DNA of 64,000 nt from Hemibagrus wyckioides (Eukaryota; Chordata; Actinopteri; Siluriformes; Bagridae), in the NCBI RefSeq assembly GCF_019097595.1, contig NC_080734.1, positions 11,188,392-11,252,391 of the forward strand. The letters are read 5' to 3'. Both the position numbers and the translations under genes were made by a program. Shown here one piece after another: positions 1 to 20,700 of the stretch; the stretch's first letter is position 1; each line of letters begins with the position of its first letter. Under the pieces are notes generated by a model that was not told the origin of the DNA, searched no databases, and saw nothing but the letters and a program-made list of their open reading frames with translations.

Positions 1-536
1 CACTGAAAAATGATAAGTCTTTCAGTTATATGTTTTGTTTGTTTTCAGGGCCTAAATAACAATAGCTTTGCTTAGTAATAGTAAGCAATAGTATTGCTTA
101 CAGAAACCTCAGTACCTTTCTCAGGGGCATGTTTAATGCAAATGGCTCTAAATAGATACATATAGTTTAAATGAATATATCATGTGGTATATATGTATAT
201 ATTTTATAACTATGCCCGAATTGTGTAACTTTACTGCATATTTTCACTTGGGAGAAAAACATCTCTATGCCTGTGTTGTTCTTTTGTGATTTAAAAACTT
301 AGCAGTAAAGCAGTAAAAGCAGTACTGTGTGTGTCTAAAACACACTGCAACTTTTATGAGCTATGAAAAATAGACTTTTATTTTGAAACGTGTGACATGG
401 GAAGTAGTTTCCTGTGGATGAAACTCACGTACAGACCAGAGCGCTAATACACTTTGGCTTTATGATATGAACTAAGCCCTGAAGTGGACATGGACTAATG
501 GTCAATTAACACTGTGGAAAAACTCTGTACGTTACC
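1..536 (+). promoter_or_regulatory. cpsf3 upstream region and probable promoter
   Basis: AT-rich sequence before the cpsf3 start codon, with no exon that I can support. Closest to the gene, at 399-414, two ETS-type cores face each other (GGAAGT at 400-405 and TTCCT at 409-413), which is a common arrangement in housekeeping promoters. The start codon at 537 sits in a good Kozak context (ACC before ATG, G after). In human the neighbour on this side is ITGB1BP1, transcribed away from CPSF3, so a shared two-way promoter is possible. I see no itgb1bp1 coding exon here. The transcription start is not determinable from sequence alone. Confidence 0.4.
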
Positions 537-9661
<9,125 letters not shown>

Positions 9662-9813
9662 GCGTGAGCACGAGGCAACTCTTCTTTCCAGCATTCTTGA
9701 CTTTTCACCCATCATCACGCCAAAGGACATTATTGTTAATGTCTATTTTCTCTTTTTATATGTTCAAGAAAAGAAAGTGATTTGTACGGATGGATATCAT
9801 CCAAAACCCATTC

Positions 9814-9819
9814 ATTAAA
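9814..9819 (+). terminator. cpsf3 polyadenylation signal (ATTAAA)
   Basis: ATTAAA lies about 153 bases after the cpsf3 stop codon. No AATAAA is nearer. This would give a short 3' UTR, with cleavage expected about 10-30 bases downstream. Confidence 0.6.
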
Positions 9820-10690
9820 ACCTGATCATCTCTAGATCATATTGTGCTTTATTATTACACATACATACATACAAACACACAAACCCAGCTCATGTTAAGG
9901 GTACATAGGTTTATTGTATGAAACAACACTCTTCACAGAGGGAGATGACGGACAATCGACAAAGTTTTAATACTCCTGTCAGCACTTCAGTCCTGCAGCT
10001 GTTTACTGAACATTAAAAGCATTTCACTCACAGAAAAGTCACACATATGTCCCCAAGTCAAGTAATCAGGATATACTAACAGTGAAACCATATACATGTT
10101 AAAAAAAAACAAGAATGAAAAGCAGCAGTGTATTTTAACACAACTACATTTAACTAAATGCCAAATATTTGGAAATAATTCTGCTCTGTACATCAACGTG
10201 TCAGATATTTCTACTCAAGGATTTTGCATAATACTTGGAGTGTACAAAATATTTTAACCACAAAAAGAAAAGTATATCAAAGGTGTTTGCTTTTATTTAT
10301 ATATATATATTTATATATATATATATAATGAGAAAAAAATCATTTTTCAGTATGATTTTTTTTTTTTTTGGCACACATTTTTTATTACTAAAAATATGTT
10401 AACAGTACCAAACATTTCCCCTGAAAATGAACATACAGAAACACATTAAGCATGTATGTTTCCTAATGGATAGAAGTGAGATTTATATAAAGTCCTGTGG
10501 TCATGCTGTAGGGTTTAAGAGAATTGAGATGGATCAGGAATCTGTTTATAATCACTTCCTCTAACCCTAATCCATATATTGAGAATTTAGTGATTTCACT
10601 CCCTATGTCAAAGTAACACAAATACTGTTTTGTGTTATATATGGCAAATTCTAATGTTTTTAATCTTGGTGTTTGTTAATGATGATAATG
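9820..10690. other. Convergent 3' intergenic space, no gene seen
   Basis: AT-rich DNA with a short (TA)n run (about 10304-10326) and T/A homopolymers. On the minus strand an AATAAA occurs at 9915-9910. It could be a very distal poly(A) signal for adam17, whose stop is 3.5 kb away, or chance. No exon of a further gene is recognised. Confidence 0.5.
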
Positions 10691-10693
10691 ATA

Positions 10694-11238
10694 CCCCGAT
10701 TAAGCATAACATTGTGACCTCTAACAGGTGAAGTGAATAATACTGATTATCTCCTCATCATGGCACCTGTTAGTGGGTGGGATATTTCAGGCAGCAAGTG
10801 AACATTTTGTCCTCAAAGTTGATGTGTTAGAAGCAGGAAAAATGGACAAGCGTAAGGATTTGAGCAAGTTTGACAAGGGCCAAATTGTGATGGCTAGACA
10901 ACTGGATCAGAGCAGCTCCAAAACTGCAGCTCTTGTGGGGTGTTCCCAAAAGTGGTCAAGGAAGGATCAAAAGTGGTCCAAGGAAGGAACAGTGATGACC
11001 CAGTGACAGGGTCATGGGCGGCCAAGGCTCACTGATGCACGTGAAGAGCGAAGGCTGGCCCGTATGATCCGATCAAACAGACGAGCTACTGTTGCTCAAA
11101 TTACTGAAGAAGTTAATGCTGGTTCTGATAGAAAGGTGTCAGAATACACAGTGCATGATGGGTCAGGGCTGTTTTGGCAGCAAAAGGGGGACCAACACAA
11201 TATTAGGCATGTGGTCATAATGTTATGCCTGGTTGGTG
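10694..11238 (+). mobile_element. Tc1-like deletion derivative (MITE, copy C)
   Basis: Flanked by TA at 10692-10693 and 11239-11240, the Tc1 target duplication. The plus strand encodes the helix-turn-helix start ([20 protein letters not shown] at about 10842). The middle and catalytic part are missing; the junction near 11156 (gtgcat/gatggg) is equivalent to that in copy A. Read in frame, the protein stops after about 55 codons. Confidence 0.88.
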
Positions 11239-11295
11239 TATAGACTTCTAATGTACACTTTTCTCATTACAGGGAAATGTGTTGAAATTGTGGTA

Positions 11296-11372
11296 TTGTC
11301 TAGACGAGCTACTGTTGCTCAAATTGCTGAAGAAGTTAAGGCAGGTGGTCATAATGTTATGCCTGGTCGGTG
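11296..11372 (+). mobile_element. Extra 3'-end fragment of the same Tc1-like family
   Basis: It repeats the segment agacgagctactgttgctc plus the right terminal repeat (ggtggtcataatgttatgcc) only about 60 bases beyond the end of copy C. It looks like a partial duplication or a separate, heavily deleted insertion. Confidence 0.7.
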
Positions 11373-12216
11373 TATTTTCAAAATGTATGTGCTTACTGTA
11401 CACACAGTGCACGAAGCACAAACACACGGGCGACAAGGACACGTCGAACACATGAACTAGTGATGATGACTGAATCAGAATGAAAAAGAAGAATTGACAT
11501 TTAAAGTAATGGTGAAAATAGATCACTAAATACCAGTGAGATTACTGATAGTATGGAAATGAACTGTTTACTCATAAAATCTAGCAATGTAAAATGAAAT
11601 GTAACAGTATAACATCAGGGTGCACAGTATTATAGTAGTACACACAGGTGTATAAAATATACAGTATAGTAGCAGTAAGTGAAGAGAACAGGACCTGTGA
11701 CATAATCTGGAAGGCATTTCACCACTCGTCTAATCATCTCCACCGTAATGAAGAAAGCACCACAGCTCAAAACATACTCATTTTCGGTGAGTAGACAGAT
11801 ATAATTTACAGTGCACATCTTTCTAAATATAGGATACCTGTCTGGAACCTCACAGCTAGACAGGCATGTAAACAAATGATTATTTCCCTCGTTCCCTTTT
11901 AAGCAATAAAGCTGTTAAAGCTGGTAATACTAAAGCACTTCAGGTTTGCATAGATTTAATACAGTCCAGTGTGGGTAGTGGGGACACAAAAAAAGAGCTG
12001 AAAAGTCTTTGGTATCATTTGTAGGAGTTGTTTGTGAGGAAAGAAAAGTGCTGTTTCAGTTTTGTTTGTAGCGGTGAACGTTAATAAAAAATACTTTCTC
12101 TAAATGCTTTAAAAAGAAGTGTAGAAATTAGAAAGGTGCCTAATGATTTACAGATTTATTTTCTGTACCATTTTTTTGGATTGGAATTGAATTAAAAAAT
12201 CTGTTTCAAATATTTA

Positions 12217-12720
12217 CACACTCACTATCCACTTTAATAATAAAATAAAAGCACCTGTACTTCTGCACATTCATGCAGTTATCCAAGCCACAATGCAGGC
12301 GAATAGGGGTCAGTTATTATTCACCTTGAACACCAAAATAAAATATTACTCTTTTTAGGGTATGGTTGTTAGTGCCAGATATTGTATTGAGGATTTTAGA
12401 AACACATTTTCACATTTTCAAGAGAATAGCCAGACTGGTTGGACATGACAGGACTAATCACTCTTTACAACTTACAGAGATAACACAACAGGCCAAAGCT
12501 TGATATGGATGAGAAGAAAACCACATTGGGCTTCACTCCTGTTATCCAACAGCACAAATCTGAGGCTAAAGTGGACACAGACTGACCGTATAATTAAGCA
12601 TGTGAAGAAAAACATAGCCTTCCAGTCAGCTCAAACAAGTCTGGCCATTTACAGCTGATGTCTCTCATTTACAAAATTTTTCTTCCAGTAGACTCGCCAC
12701 TCACTGGATGTTTTTGAATT
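12217..12720 (+). mobile_element. Degenerate Tc1-like remnant of the 'cactcactgagcact' family
   Basis: It begins with a diverged form of the terminal repeat (cactcactatccactttaat) and keeps blocks of the transposase-coding region on the plus strand (for example ccagactggttggacatgac, then cactctttacaac). It then appears to reverse: from about 12630 the sequence reads as the opposite strand of the same family (caagtctggcc...ccactcactggatgttttt). Ancient and non-coding. It may lie in the adam17 3' UTR if that UTR is long. Confidence 0.6.
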
Positions 12721-13434
12721 TTGCAACAATATCTGTAAAGTCTAGAGATGTGCATGGAGATGAACAGCCTCGGAAATCTGTTACAGCCACAGCATGGACA
12801 AAGTCACCAAGATCACAATTCCCCCCATTTGATGTCTGATGTAAACTTGAAGCTCTGAAGCCTGACGCTTGCCCTGTGATTTTATGTGATTTTACATAAT
12901 GAGCAGATGCAGAGGTTTTTACTAAGAAAGTGGCCAATGAGTGTGTAACTGAAAAGACTTATTTTTTTTTAATTCCCTTCTACATGATATTTAATGCTGC
13001 AGTAATAAATTCAAAAATATACAAAAACTCTTATCTTGCTTAATATATTTTTGTTAATATAGACTGTTGAAACGCAAAACATAAGTGACATGAAGTGTAC
13101 CTTTGAAATTCATGAAGCAAAGTCACTTACATCAATCTTTAGCTAAATGTGCACCCTGTAGTCGCTGCAGCCTCAGTGCTAAATTGAGCATTACGTAAAC
13201 ATAAGCAACACACTTAGTTCACCCTACAGGGAATTGAAGTGCTCCAAAACCATACAGCCTCTCTGTATTTCTGAATACAGAGTTATATAAGCTCCAGCCC
13301 ACTCTTCACTTATGCAAGCTTTGCTTATTCTGCTTCTCATATGGAGTTCATGCAGTCACTCACACTCCTTTTCACACACTTTCTGTTATAAAGGTCAGTT
13401 TTGTGCTCACACACGCACACACACACACACTCAC
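12721..13434 (-). other. Probable adam17 3' UTR
   Basis: Sequence directly downstream of the adam17 stop codon (minus strand). No exon or repeat is recognised. I cannot place its poly(A) site: minus-strand AATAAA occurs at 12151-12156 (inside + strand cagatttattttctg), which would give a UTR of about 1.3 kb that crosses the Tc1 remnant. Confidence 0.4.
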
Positions 13435-14205
13435 TCAGCACTCGGTTTCCTTCCTGATGCTGTGCCCGTGTGTCTTCATCTTGAATGATCTCTCTAGATC
13501 ATTCTCTGCAGCATCAGTCAGATCCGCAAAGGATCGAGCTGCACTGGTGCGAGTGGTGGTGAAGTCCTCCTCTAGGACCTGTTCATCCAGGCGAGAATCA
13601 TAACTGGGGTCTTCCTGGATGGTGTCCATGCGTGGAGGCTCTGTGCTAGCCAAAAAGCCTGAGGCTGGAGATGTTAAGCTGCCTGCAGTCAGTGGGGCGG
13701 GAGGGGTGCTGCTCGGGAAGCGTGGGACGGCAGAGACAGCCGAAGCAGAGTGAGGCTTGAAGATGCGCACTGAGGCTGAATCGAGACTGCTCAGCAACTC
13801 TGCATTCTGAACATGGACACAGAAGACACCAAAATCTGTTGCCTGTTACAAAGTCTCATTCATTTATTCATTTGCACATCGACACACAGAGCAGCATGTA
13901 TATATAGTCAACATTACCATAATGAGAAGTGTGTAAATCTTGTCAAAAGTTAATTCAGCAATTTGGACGTCTTTTGAATCATTTGAATCAAGTGTACTTA
14001 TTTAACCGTTTCCTCAAATGCCCACTGTTTTAACAGCTGACTCAAATCTGTATAATCCACCACTTTCAATCGAATAGATATTTTCTCCATCAATTTTAGA
14101 CTGTTATACTGCATGCACATGTTTATCATAGTGTCTGTCACTTACGCTGGGGTAAAAGAGTGATCGTGTGTTCAGCTCATACTGCTGGTCCAGCTTCTTG
14201 TCCTT

Positions 14206-14250
<45 letters not shown>

Positions 14251-16571
14251 GTATTATAAAGTAGACCCAATTCACACTAGAGACACATTTATAAAAAACC
14301 TCCACAATAAGGAAAACTTTTGCCACATACCACACAGTGGACAAGAATACTGAGAGGGATCCAGAAGAGCAAGGAAAAGACCACCACTGAGCCCACAATG
14401 TTATCAGCCAAGAATTTCCCTGAGGCACAAAGAAAAGTACAACTCACACTTCAGCTTTTCACACAGCGCAAGATCTGAATAACATCCGACTCAGGCTACA
14501 CAAAAGACTCACCAAATGTGTTGATGTTCAGCTTGTCAATGAAATCCCACAACCTTTCAATGACATCCTGGACCTGCTTCATGCATTTCCCCTGCAATTA
14601 ATAAAAAGAGCTGCTATCTCTGCCATCAGATGAGCCGTCATCCTTCATGCTTAGTTAACAAGTAGGCCGAGCCGGAACATATGGATGGAGCTAAAAATAG
14701 TGCAGACCACCAGACTGATCATAGCCGCACCTGATTAATGTTGCTGGCTGGAACTGTTTCTCTAGTGGCACAAAAATCTTCAATAGTAGGCAACCGTAGT
14801 GTCTAATCTTACTGTGTTTTTGGGCCAGTGCTTAGCAGTTAACTCAGTGAGAGAGATCCATGGCTGTGCAAACAAGATGGATTCATTTCAAAATCTTTTC
14901 CTAGTCATGCATAGCTATAGTTGAGAGCTGGTATATATAGAGCTGATAACCTCCATTGAATCTCCTCCTACTATCACAGGCAGAGATAGGAAACCCACAC
15001 ACACACACACACACTTGGACAGGGCTTAGTTTTGTATTTGTTGCTGAATTTGTTACCATATATGGACATATACGGACAATGAGTTAAAAAAAAGCTATTT
15101 TAATCCAAGCAGCGTTGTGACTGTAGTATTATGAATGTGATTATTGCTATGTGATAGCTGGTTTGACAGTTTACCCCAAATTCTGTTTGTTACTGGCTCA
15201 TGCTTTGGAAAATGCATTGGAAATGTCACCTATAGTGTTCTAAAGCTTATTAACAATGACATCAGTGCAATAGAGAGTCTAATACAGTTGAAGTCTCTCC
15301 ACTGTCCTGATGCCTTTGTTAATAAGCTTTTCTCTTATATAAAGGCAAAGATCTGGAGGAATCACTGAAATGAATTGACACTTCAAAGCAAATAGATTAT
15401 AAGTGTTTGTATTATTGGGATGTGTGTGTATCAGAGCAGGGTCACTCACCTTTCCATCACAGAAGCCCACAGTGCAAGGTTTGCCCTTTCTCAGGTACAG
15501 GAAGTGACCTTTCTCATCCTGGTATGGAGAGCATGCACCACTCTTACTGCGACAGCAAACCATACACGAGCGTTCCGTCTCTGAGAAGGAGAGACAATTA
15601 AACCCTAGTGGGGTCATTCTTAGAGCACACTGAATGGGATCCTCCTCAAGTGTGTCACATAAAGAGACAAGGTATGATACATAGAGCAAGTACTTAAATT
15701 TTCCACAAAAAAAAATCATTGTCTCAACACACATACAGCGGGATCTAAAAGTATGAGACTTCACTGAAAATCTATGGTTGAAACTGAAAATCTAACCAAA
15801 AAAAGGATATGTTCAGTATCAGACAACACACTGACGGTTCTAATCTAACATGGATCATCAGGTTTTACAGGAACTTGTGGAGTCTGCCAACTCAAGTACA
15901 CGCTGACATTCACGCAAAAGTTGAACAAACACTATGAAATTCTGAAACTGATGTAAATATTCACATCAGATTCTGCATTTTACTCCAGTGTTTGCTGATA
16001 AATATTTGTATTTGGAAGCATTTTTACTAGCAGTGTCAGACCTTTGGACCCTACTACACTGGACCCTACTACATTGAGTGAATTCAATGCTAAATGATTT
16101 AAAGAAAATGGAGAATGCAGACCATTGCAGGCGCACGATTGCAGGTTGAGGACAGCCTCACAGAACGGTATACACTCTCCGTTATGACACTGTCCACTGT
16201 CCACACAAGTGGTGTTATCAAGCAGATTCTCTGGAGGAGGACATTCACTGCTGTTACCTGTTGAGACAGAAGAAAGGAATTATTAAAAAAATCTTTAGCT
16301 CTTTATTATTTACACTGGATCTGTTGCACATGCATTAATAGTACTGTTGTCATATTTTAATCTAATTATAATTTTTTTGTGAAATTAGCTGGCACAGTGT
16401 GGAGTAAAAACAGAAATAATGTGGTCAGAAAAATAATAGATAAATGAATTAAGGAAATAAAGCCATAAAGCCACTGATGGAAAAAATCATTTAAAAAATA
16501 TTGTTAATTAAAAATACAAATAAAATAAAATATGCATTTTTTTCCTTTTGTCAACTTTTGGGTTTTTTGTG

Positions 16572-16622
<51 letters not shown>

Positions 16623-17696
16623 AATACAATTAAAGGGCTCCCAAGAGTCACAACAGAAAAACATTCACCCTGTCGCCTGACTTTGAAAACCAAAATCTCT
16701 GAGTGAGAGCCAAGAGAGTAAAAGTAACCACGAAAGGCACGCTCTTTCTCCCGTCACTCTCTGTGAGCACATTTACAGTGCATCCGGAAAGTATTCACTG
16801 TGCTTCACTTTTTCCACATTTTATGTTACAGCCTCATTCCATAATGGATTAAATTCATTATTTTCCTTAAAATTCTATAAACAATACCCCATAATAACAA
16901 CATGAAAGAAGTTTGTTTGAAATCTTTGCAAATTTATTACAAAAAAAAAAAATTACATGTACAAGTATTCACAGCCTTTGCTCAATACTTTGTTCAAGTA
17001 CCTTTGGCACCAAGTCTTTTTAAGTATGATGCTACAAGCTTGGCACACCTATTTTTGGGCAATTTCTCCCATTCTTCTTTGCAGGACCTCTCAATCTCCA
17101 TCAGGTTGGATGGGGAGCACCAGTGCACAGCCATTTTCAAATCGCTCCAAAGATGTTCAATCGGGTTCAAGTCTGGGCTCTGACTGGTCCACTCAAGGAC
17201 ATTCACAGAAATGTCCTGTAGCCACTCCTTTGTTATCTTGGCTGTGTGCTTTTGGGTCGTTGTCCTGTTGGAAGATGAAATGTTGCCCCAGTTCAGAGCG
17301 CTCTGGAGCAGGTTTTCATCAAGGATGTCTCTGTACATTGCTGCATTCATCTTTCCCTCTGAAAGTCTCCCAGTTCCTGCCACTGAAAAACATTCCCACA
17401 GCATGATGCTGCCACCACCATGCTTTACTGTAGGGATGGTATTAGCCAGGTGATGAGCAGTGCCTGGTTTTCTCCAGACATAATGCTTGCCATTCAGGCC
17501 AAAGTGTTCAATCAGCGGAAACAGGATGCATCTGAGCTCAATTTTGAGTGTCATGGCAAAGGCTGTGAATACTTAATTTAATCCATTTTGGAATAAGGCT
17601 GTAACATAACAAAATGTGGAAAAAGTAAAGAGCTGTGAATAATTTCCAGATACACTGTATGTAGAAGAGGACAGAACAGCACTCTGCTTTGTGTGT

Positions 17697-17735
<39 letters not shown>

Positions 17736-20700
17736 GCAGCTGTGATTGTAATTAGGCTACAGATCAGATTTTGACTCACCTGTGCAGTAGGACATGCCCT
17801 TGCAGGTGGCATTAATGGGCTCCTGGCATGGCTTTCCGACCTTCTCATACATACAGTTCTTGCAGCAGGCGCTGTTCCTATCACTGCCAACAACATAAGA
17901 GCACCAACAGACTGATAGCAGGTCCAATTATCAAATATTACTCATTTTGTTGCCTTGTACCCGTGACCAATGACAATAAAATTGAATCTAATCCAATATC
18001 TTTTATAACAGATGATCAGGAGCACATTCCAATCAAGTGAATAGATTCTGCAGCCACATGAGGGCGCTCTACCTGCACTGCTTTGAAGGTCGCAGCTTGC
18101 AGTCGAAGGTACAGCAGAGGTCAGTGTGGAGGTGGACCAAGCCAGGGTCACATTCCTCTCCCTCCTCCACCCGTGAGTTCCCACACACCTTACTGTTTCT
18201 CTCTTTAAAACATGAAGGGCCCTTGTGCCTCAGGCTTTTCACAATGGACATCTTACTGCAGTTGGAAAATAGCTGGGAACAAACACAAGTCACAGACGAA
18301 GGAAGATAAAATTGTTTCTTTCCTAAAGTTGTAATAAAAGTAAATCACACAAATGCTAGTTTACAGAGAACTTGTATGGTGGAATAAAAGATTTAAAAAA
18401 TGTGAAAAGGGTGAGGTTTGAGGTTCTGAGGTTTGAGCAACAGCCTTGCAGTGGTGTCATAGTCAACTGAAAATGTAGTACCCTGTTATTGGAATGGTCA
18501 CCGCTCACAGCAATGGGGTACATGACGTATTTGCCCCCATGGTCCTCGCTGGGGGCGCAGTATGGCACGTCATCCCTGTCATGAACAGCCCCGAAGTTGT
18601 GCCCGAGCTCATGGGTCGTCACCAAATCTGCCTCCTATTGATGTTAGGAAAGAGACTGAGTTATTTATCATCATGTGAACTTGTTGAGCAAAGAGACCAG
18701 ATGTTGTAACTTACCTTAGTCAGAATAGTTTTCCCATAGTTCTTAGTACTGGTTAAGCCCGTGTTCAGGTAAATGGTGTGTTGGTCATTTTCTGACTGTG
18801 GAGACTCTTAAAAAACAAACAAAAAAAAGTAATTACACCAAAATGAACAAATTATGCCCAAACAACAGTTATGTATCTGGTCATTTCAGGCTGTGTACAG
18901 CTTTATTTAAGGGAAACAGATATATTTTCTTAGCACTTTAAATGTAATCCCATGTTCAATCCATGTCACATGTCTGTCCTTGATTTCCTGTGAGCGCACA
19001 CTTGCGTGACCCAGTGTGACCCTTATTTTTCGGCAGTGTGCAGTCCAGTCTGATCGGAAATGTGCACATAATCTCTGTACTTTGATATAGTTAACAGAGT
19101 TTAGTGTCTGTGATTGAGGAACAGATGTGGATTTTTATTACCTCATTCTTCCTTCAGTTGAGTAATAAGTGCATTTGTGTACAGCAGGAACTAGCGTGAA
19201 CTAGCATGCAGAGTTTTGGGCAGATGGGCTATAAACACTAAAACAAGGCAGACTGGATTTTATTCATTTTGGAATTCATTCAAGATGGACACTGGACTCA
19301 CCTGCAATTATATATAAAGAATTAGACTTCAGTTAAAGCTGACCTCTCGAATTAAATTAAAAACTATAGAAATACAGTTTTATCTTTTTAACGTCCCGGA
19401 ACAGCTTTATTAACAAAAGAACACCATAAAAATCTGTTTACTTGCAGCAACCTTAGACAATCTCATCTTAGCTTCACTGAAATTTATTGCATGCACATAT
19501 GACGTGTATATAAATGGCTATTGAGCAGCTGAGGCCAATTCATTCACTGCTTTGATGTTGTACTGCCGTTTCATGAATCAGGCTCAGATTGTATGTTTGT
19601 ACGTCACCCTGTGCATTCAAATCTGAGCTGGTTTGATTTAACTTTGAATATAGGCCATTGTGTACACTCTCAATCTTTGTGTGTTCCTATATAACCGCGT
19701 GTGAATTGATGCTTAGAATTCACAGATCTTGACAGAACGATCAGTTAAAAAGCCGTGGAGCGTGATAGTGTTTGCATGATCTAGAATATCTGTCAGCAGC
19801 AGGCAGACGCTCCAGCAGAACTTAAGAACTTAAGCTCTATCATGGCCTAGTTTGAACATAAATGGCCACTACATTTACACTCTGGTTACAGCTTATAGTC
19901 TACACATATCTCCTAGTATGTCTTACATCTGCTATAAACAACACGACTCAATATTTCTCTTCAAAGAGTCAAAAGTGATTTGTTTGTTTGGTAACTACGA
20001 ATCTTTTTATTTTGATAAGAGCTATAATTTATTTTATTTTTATTTATTCATAACCACCTCATTGAAGTAAACTGGAAGAGCACATTTAAAAGGGATCTTT
20101 GGAAACAGGCTATTTTTTATATCTGGTGGCATTCGAAATGGGTCAATAGATCACAGTTCAATCTGTGATTATTAATAAAGTGCCTCACAAAACATTTCAC
20201 CATTAATGCAATTTTATACGTCATTCTGTCATTCATTGTATTCTTAATGGTTCATGATTAAAATGCTTTTGCTGCATTAATTCCTAAGCAGAACAAGCAC
20301 ATAAAGTGCAAAAACAGGAAACAAAAAATTTGAGTCACACTTTATTGCAACACCCTTTTCTTAAAATGACTAACTCAAGAGATAAAGAGACCTCGCTTGA
20401 AGTAAATGTTATGGTGACACACATCTAAATTTTACACGTGACATTGCATGAACAGAGACAAGGAAAACCATTATACAATATCCTAGCTGCCAGTTTATAA
20501 GCATTGCCAATCATTTTCCTACACAACTTTGACAGAGTTTTTGCCATTATGTAGAAAGATAAATACTTTGCCTTAAGGAGGCTGTGTTCATGCAGAGAAT
20601 GTGATTTACATCACTACATAATTTAGCCGCACTGCTCTCTCAGTGTGTGCATATACACGGAGATCACATTAAGTAAAGCTTTTACTCACCTTTGGAACAG

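Noticed and set aside
16902..17453. Plus-strand frames of 80-149 codons
   Set aside because: They are shadows of the minus-strand Tc1 transposase remnant.
18054..18073. CTCF-like ccacatgagggcgctctac
   Set aside because: Two core mismatches, and it overlaps the exon 12 donor of adam17, whose constraint explains part of the sequence.
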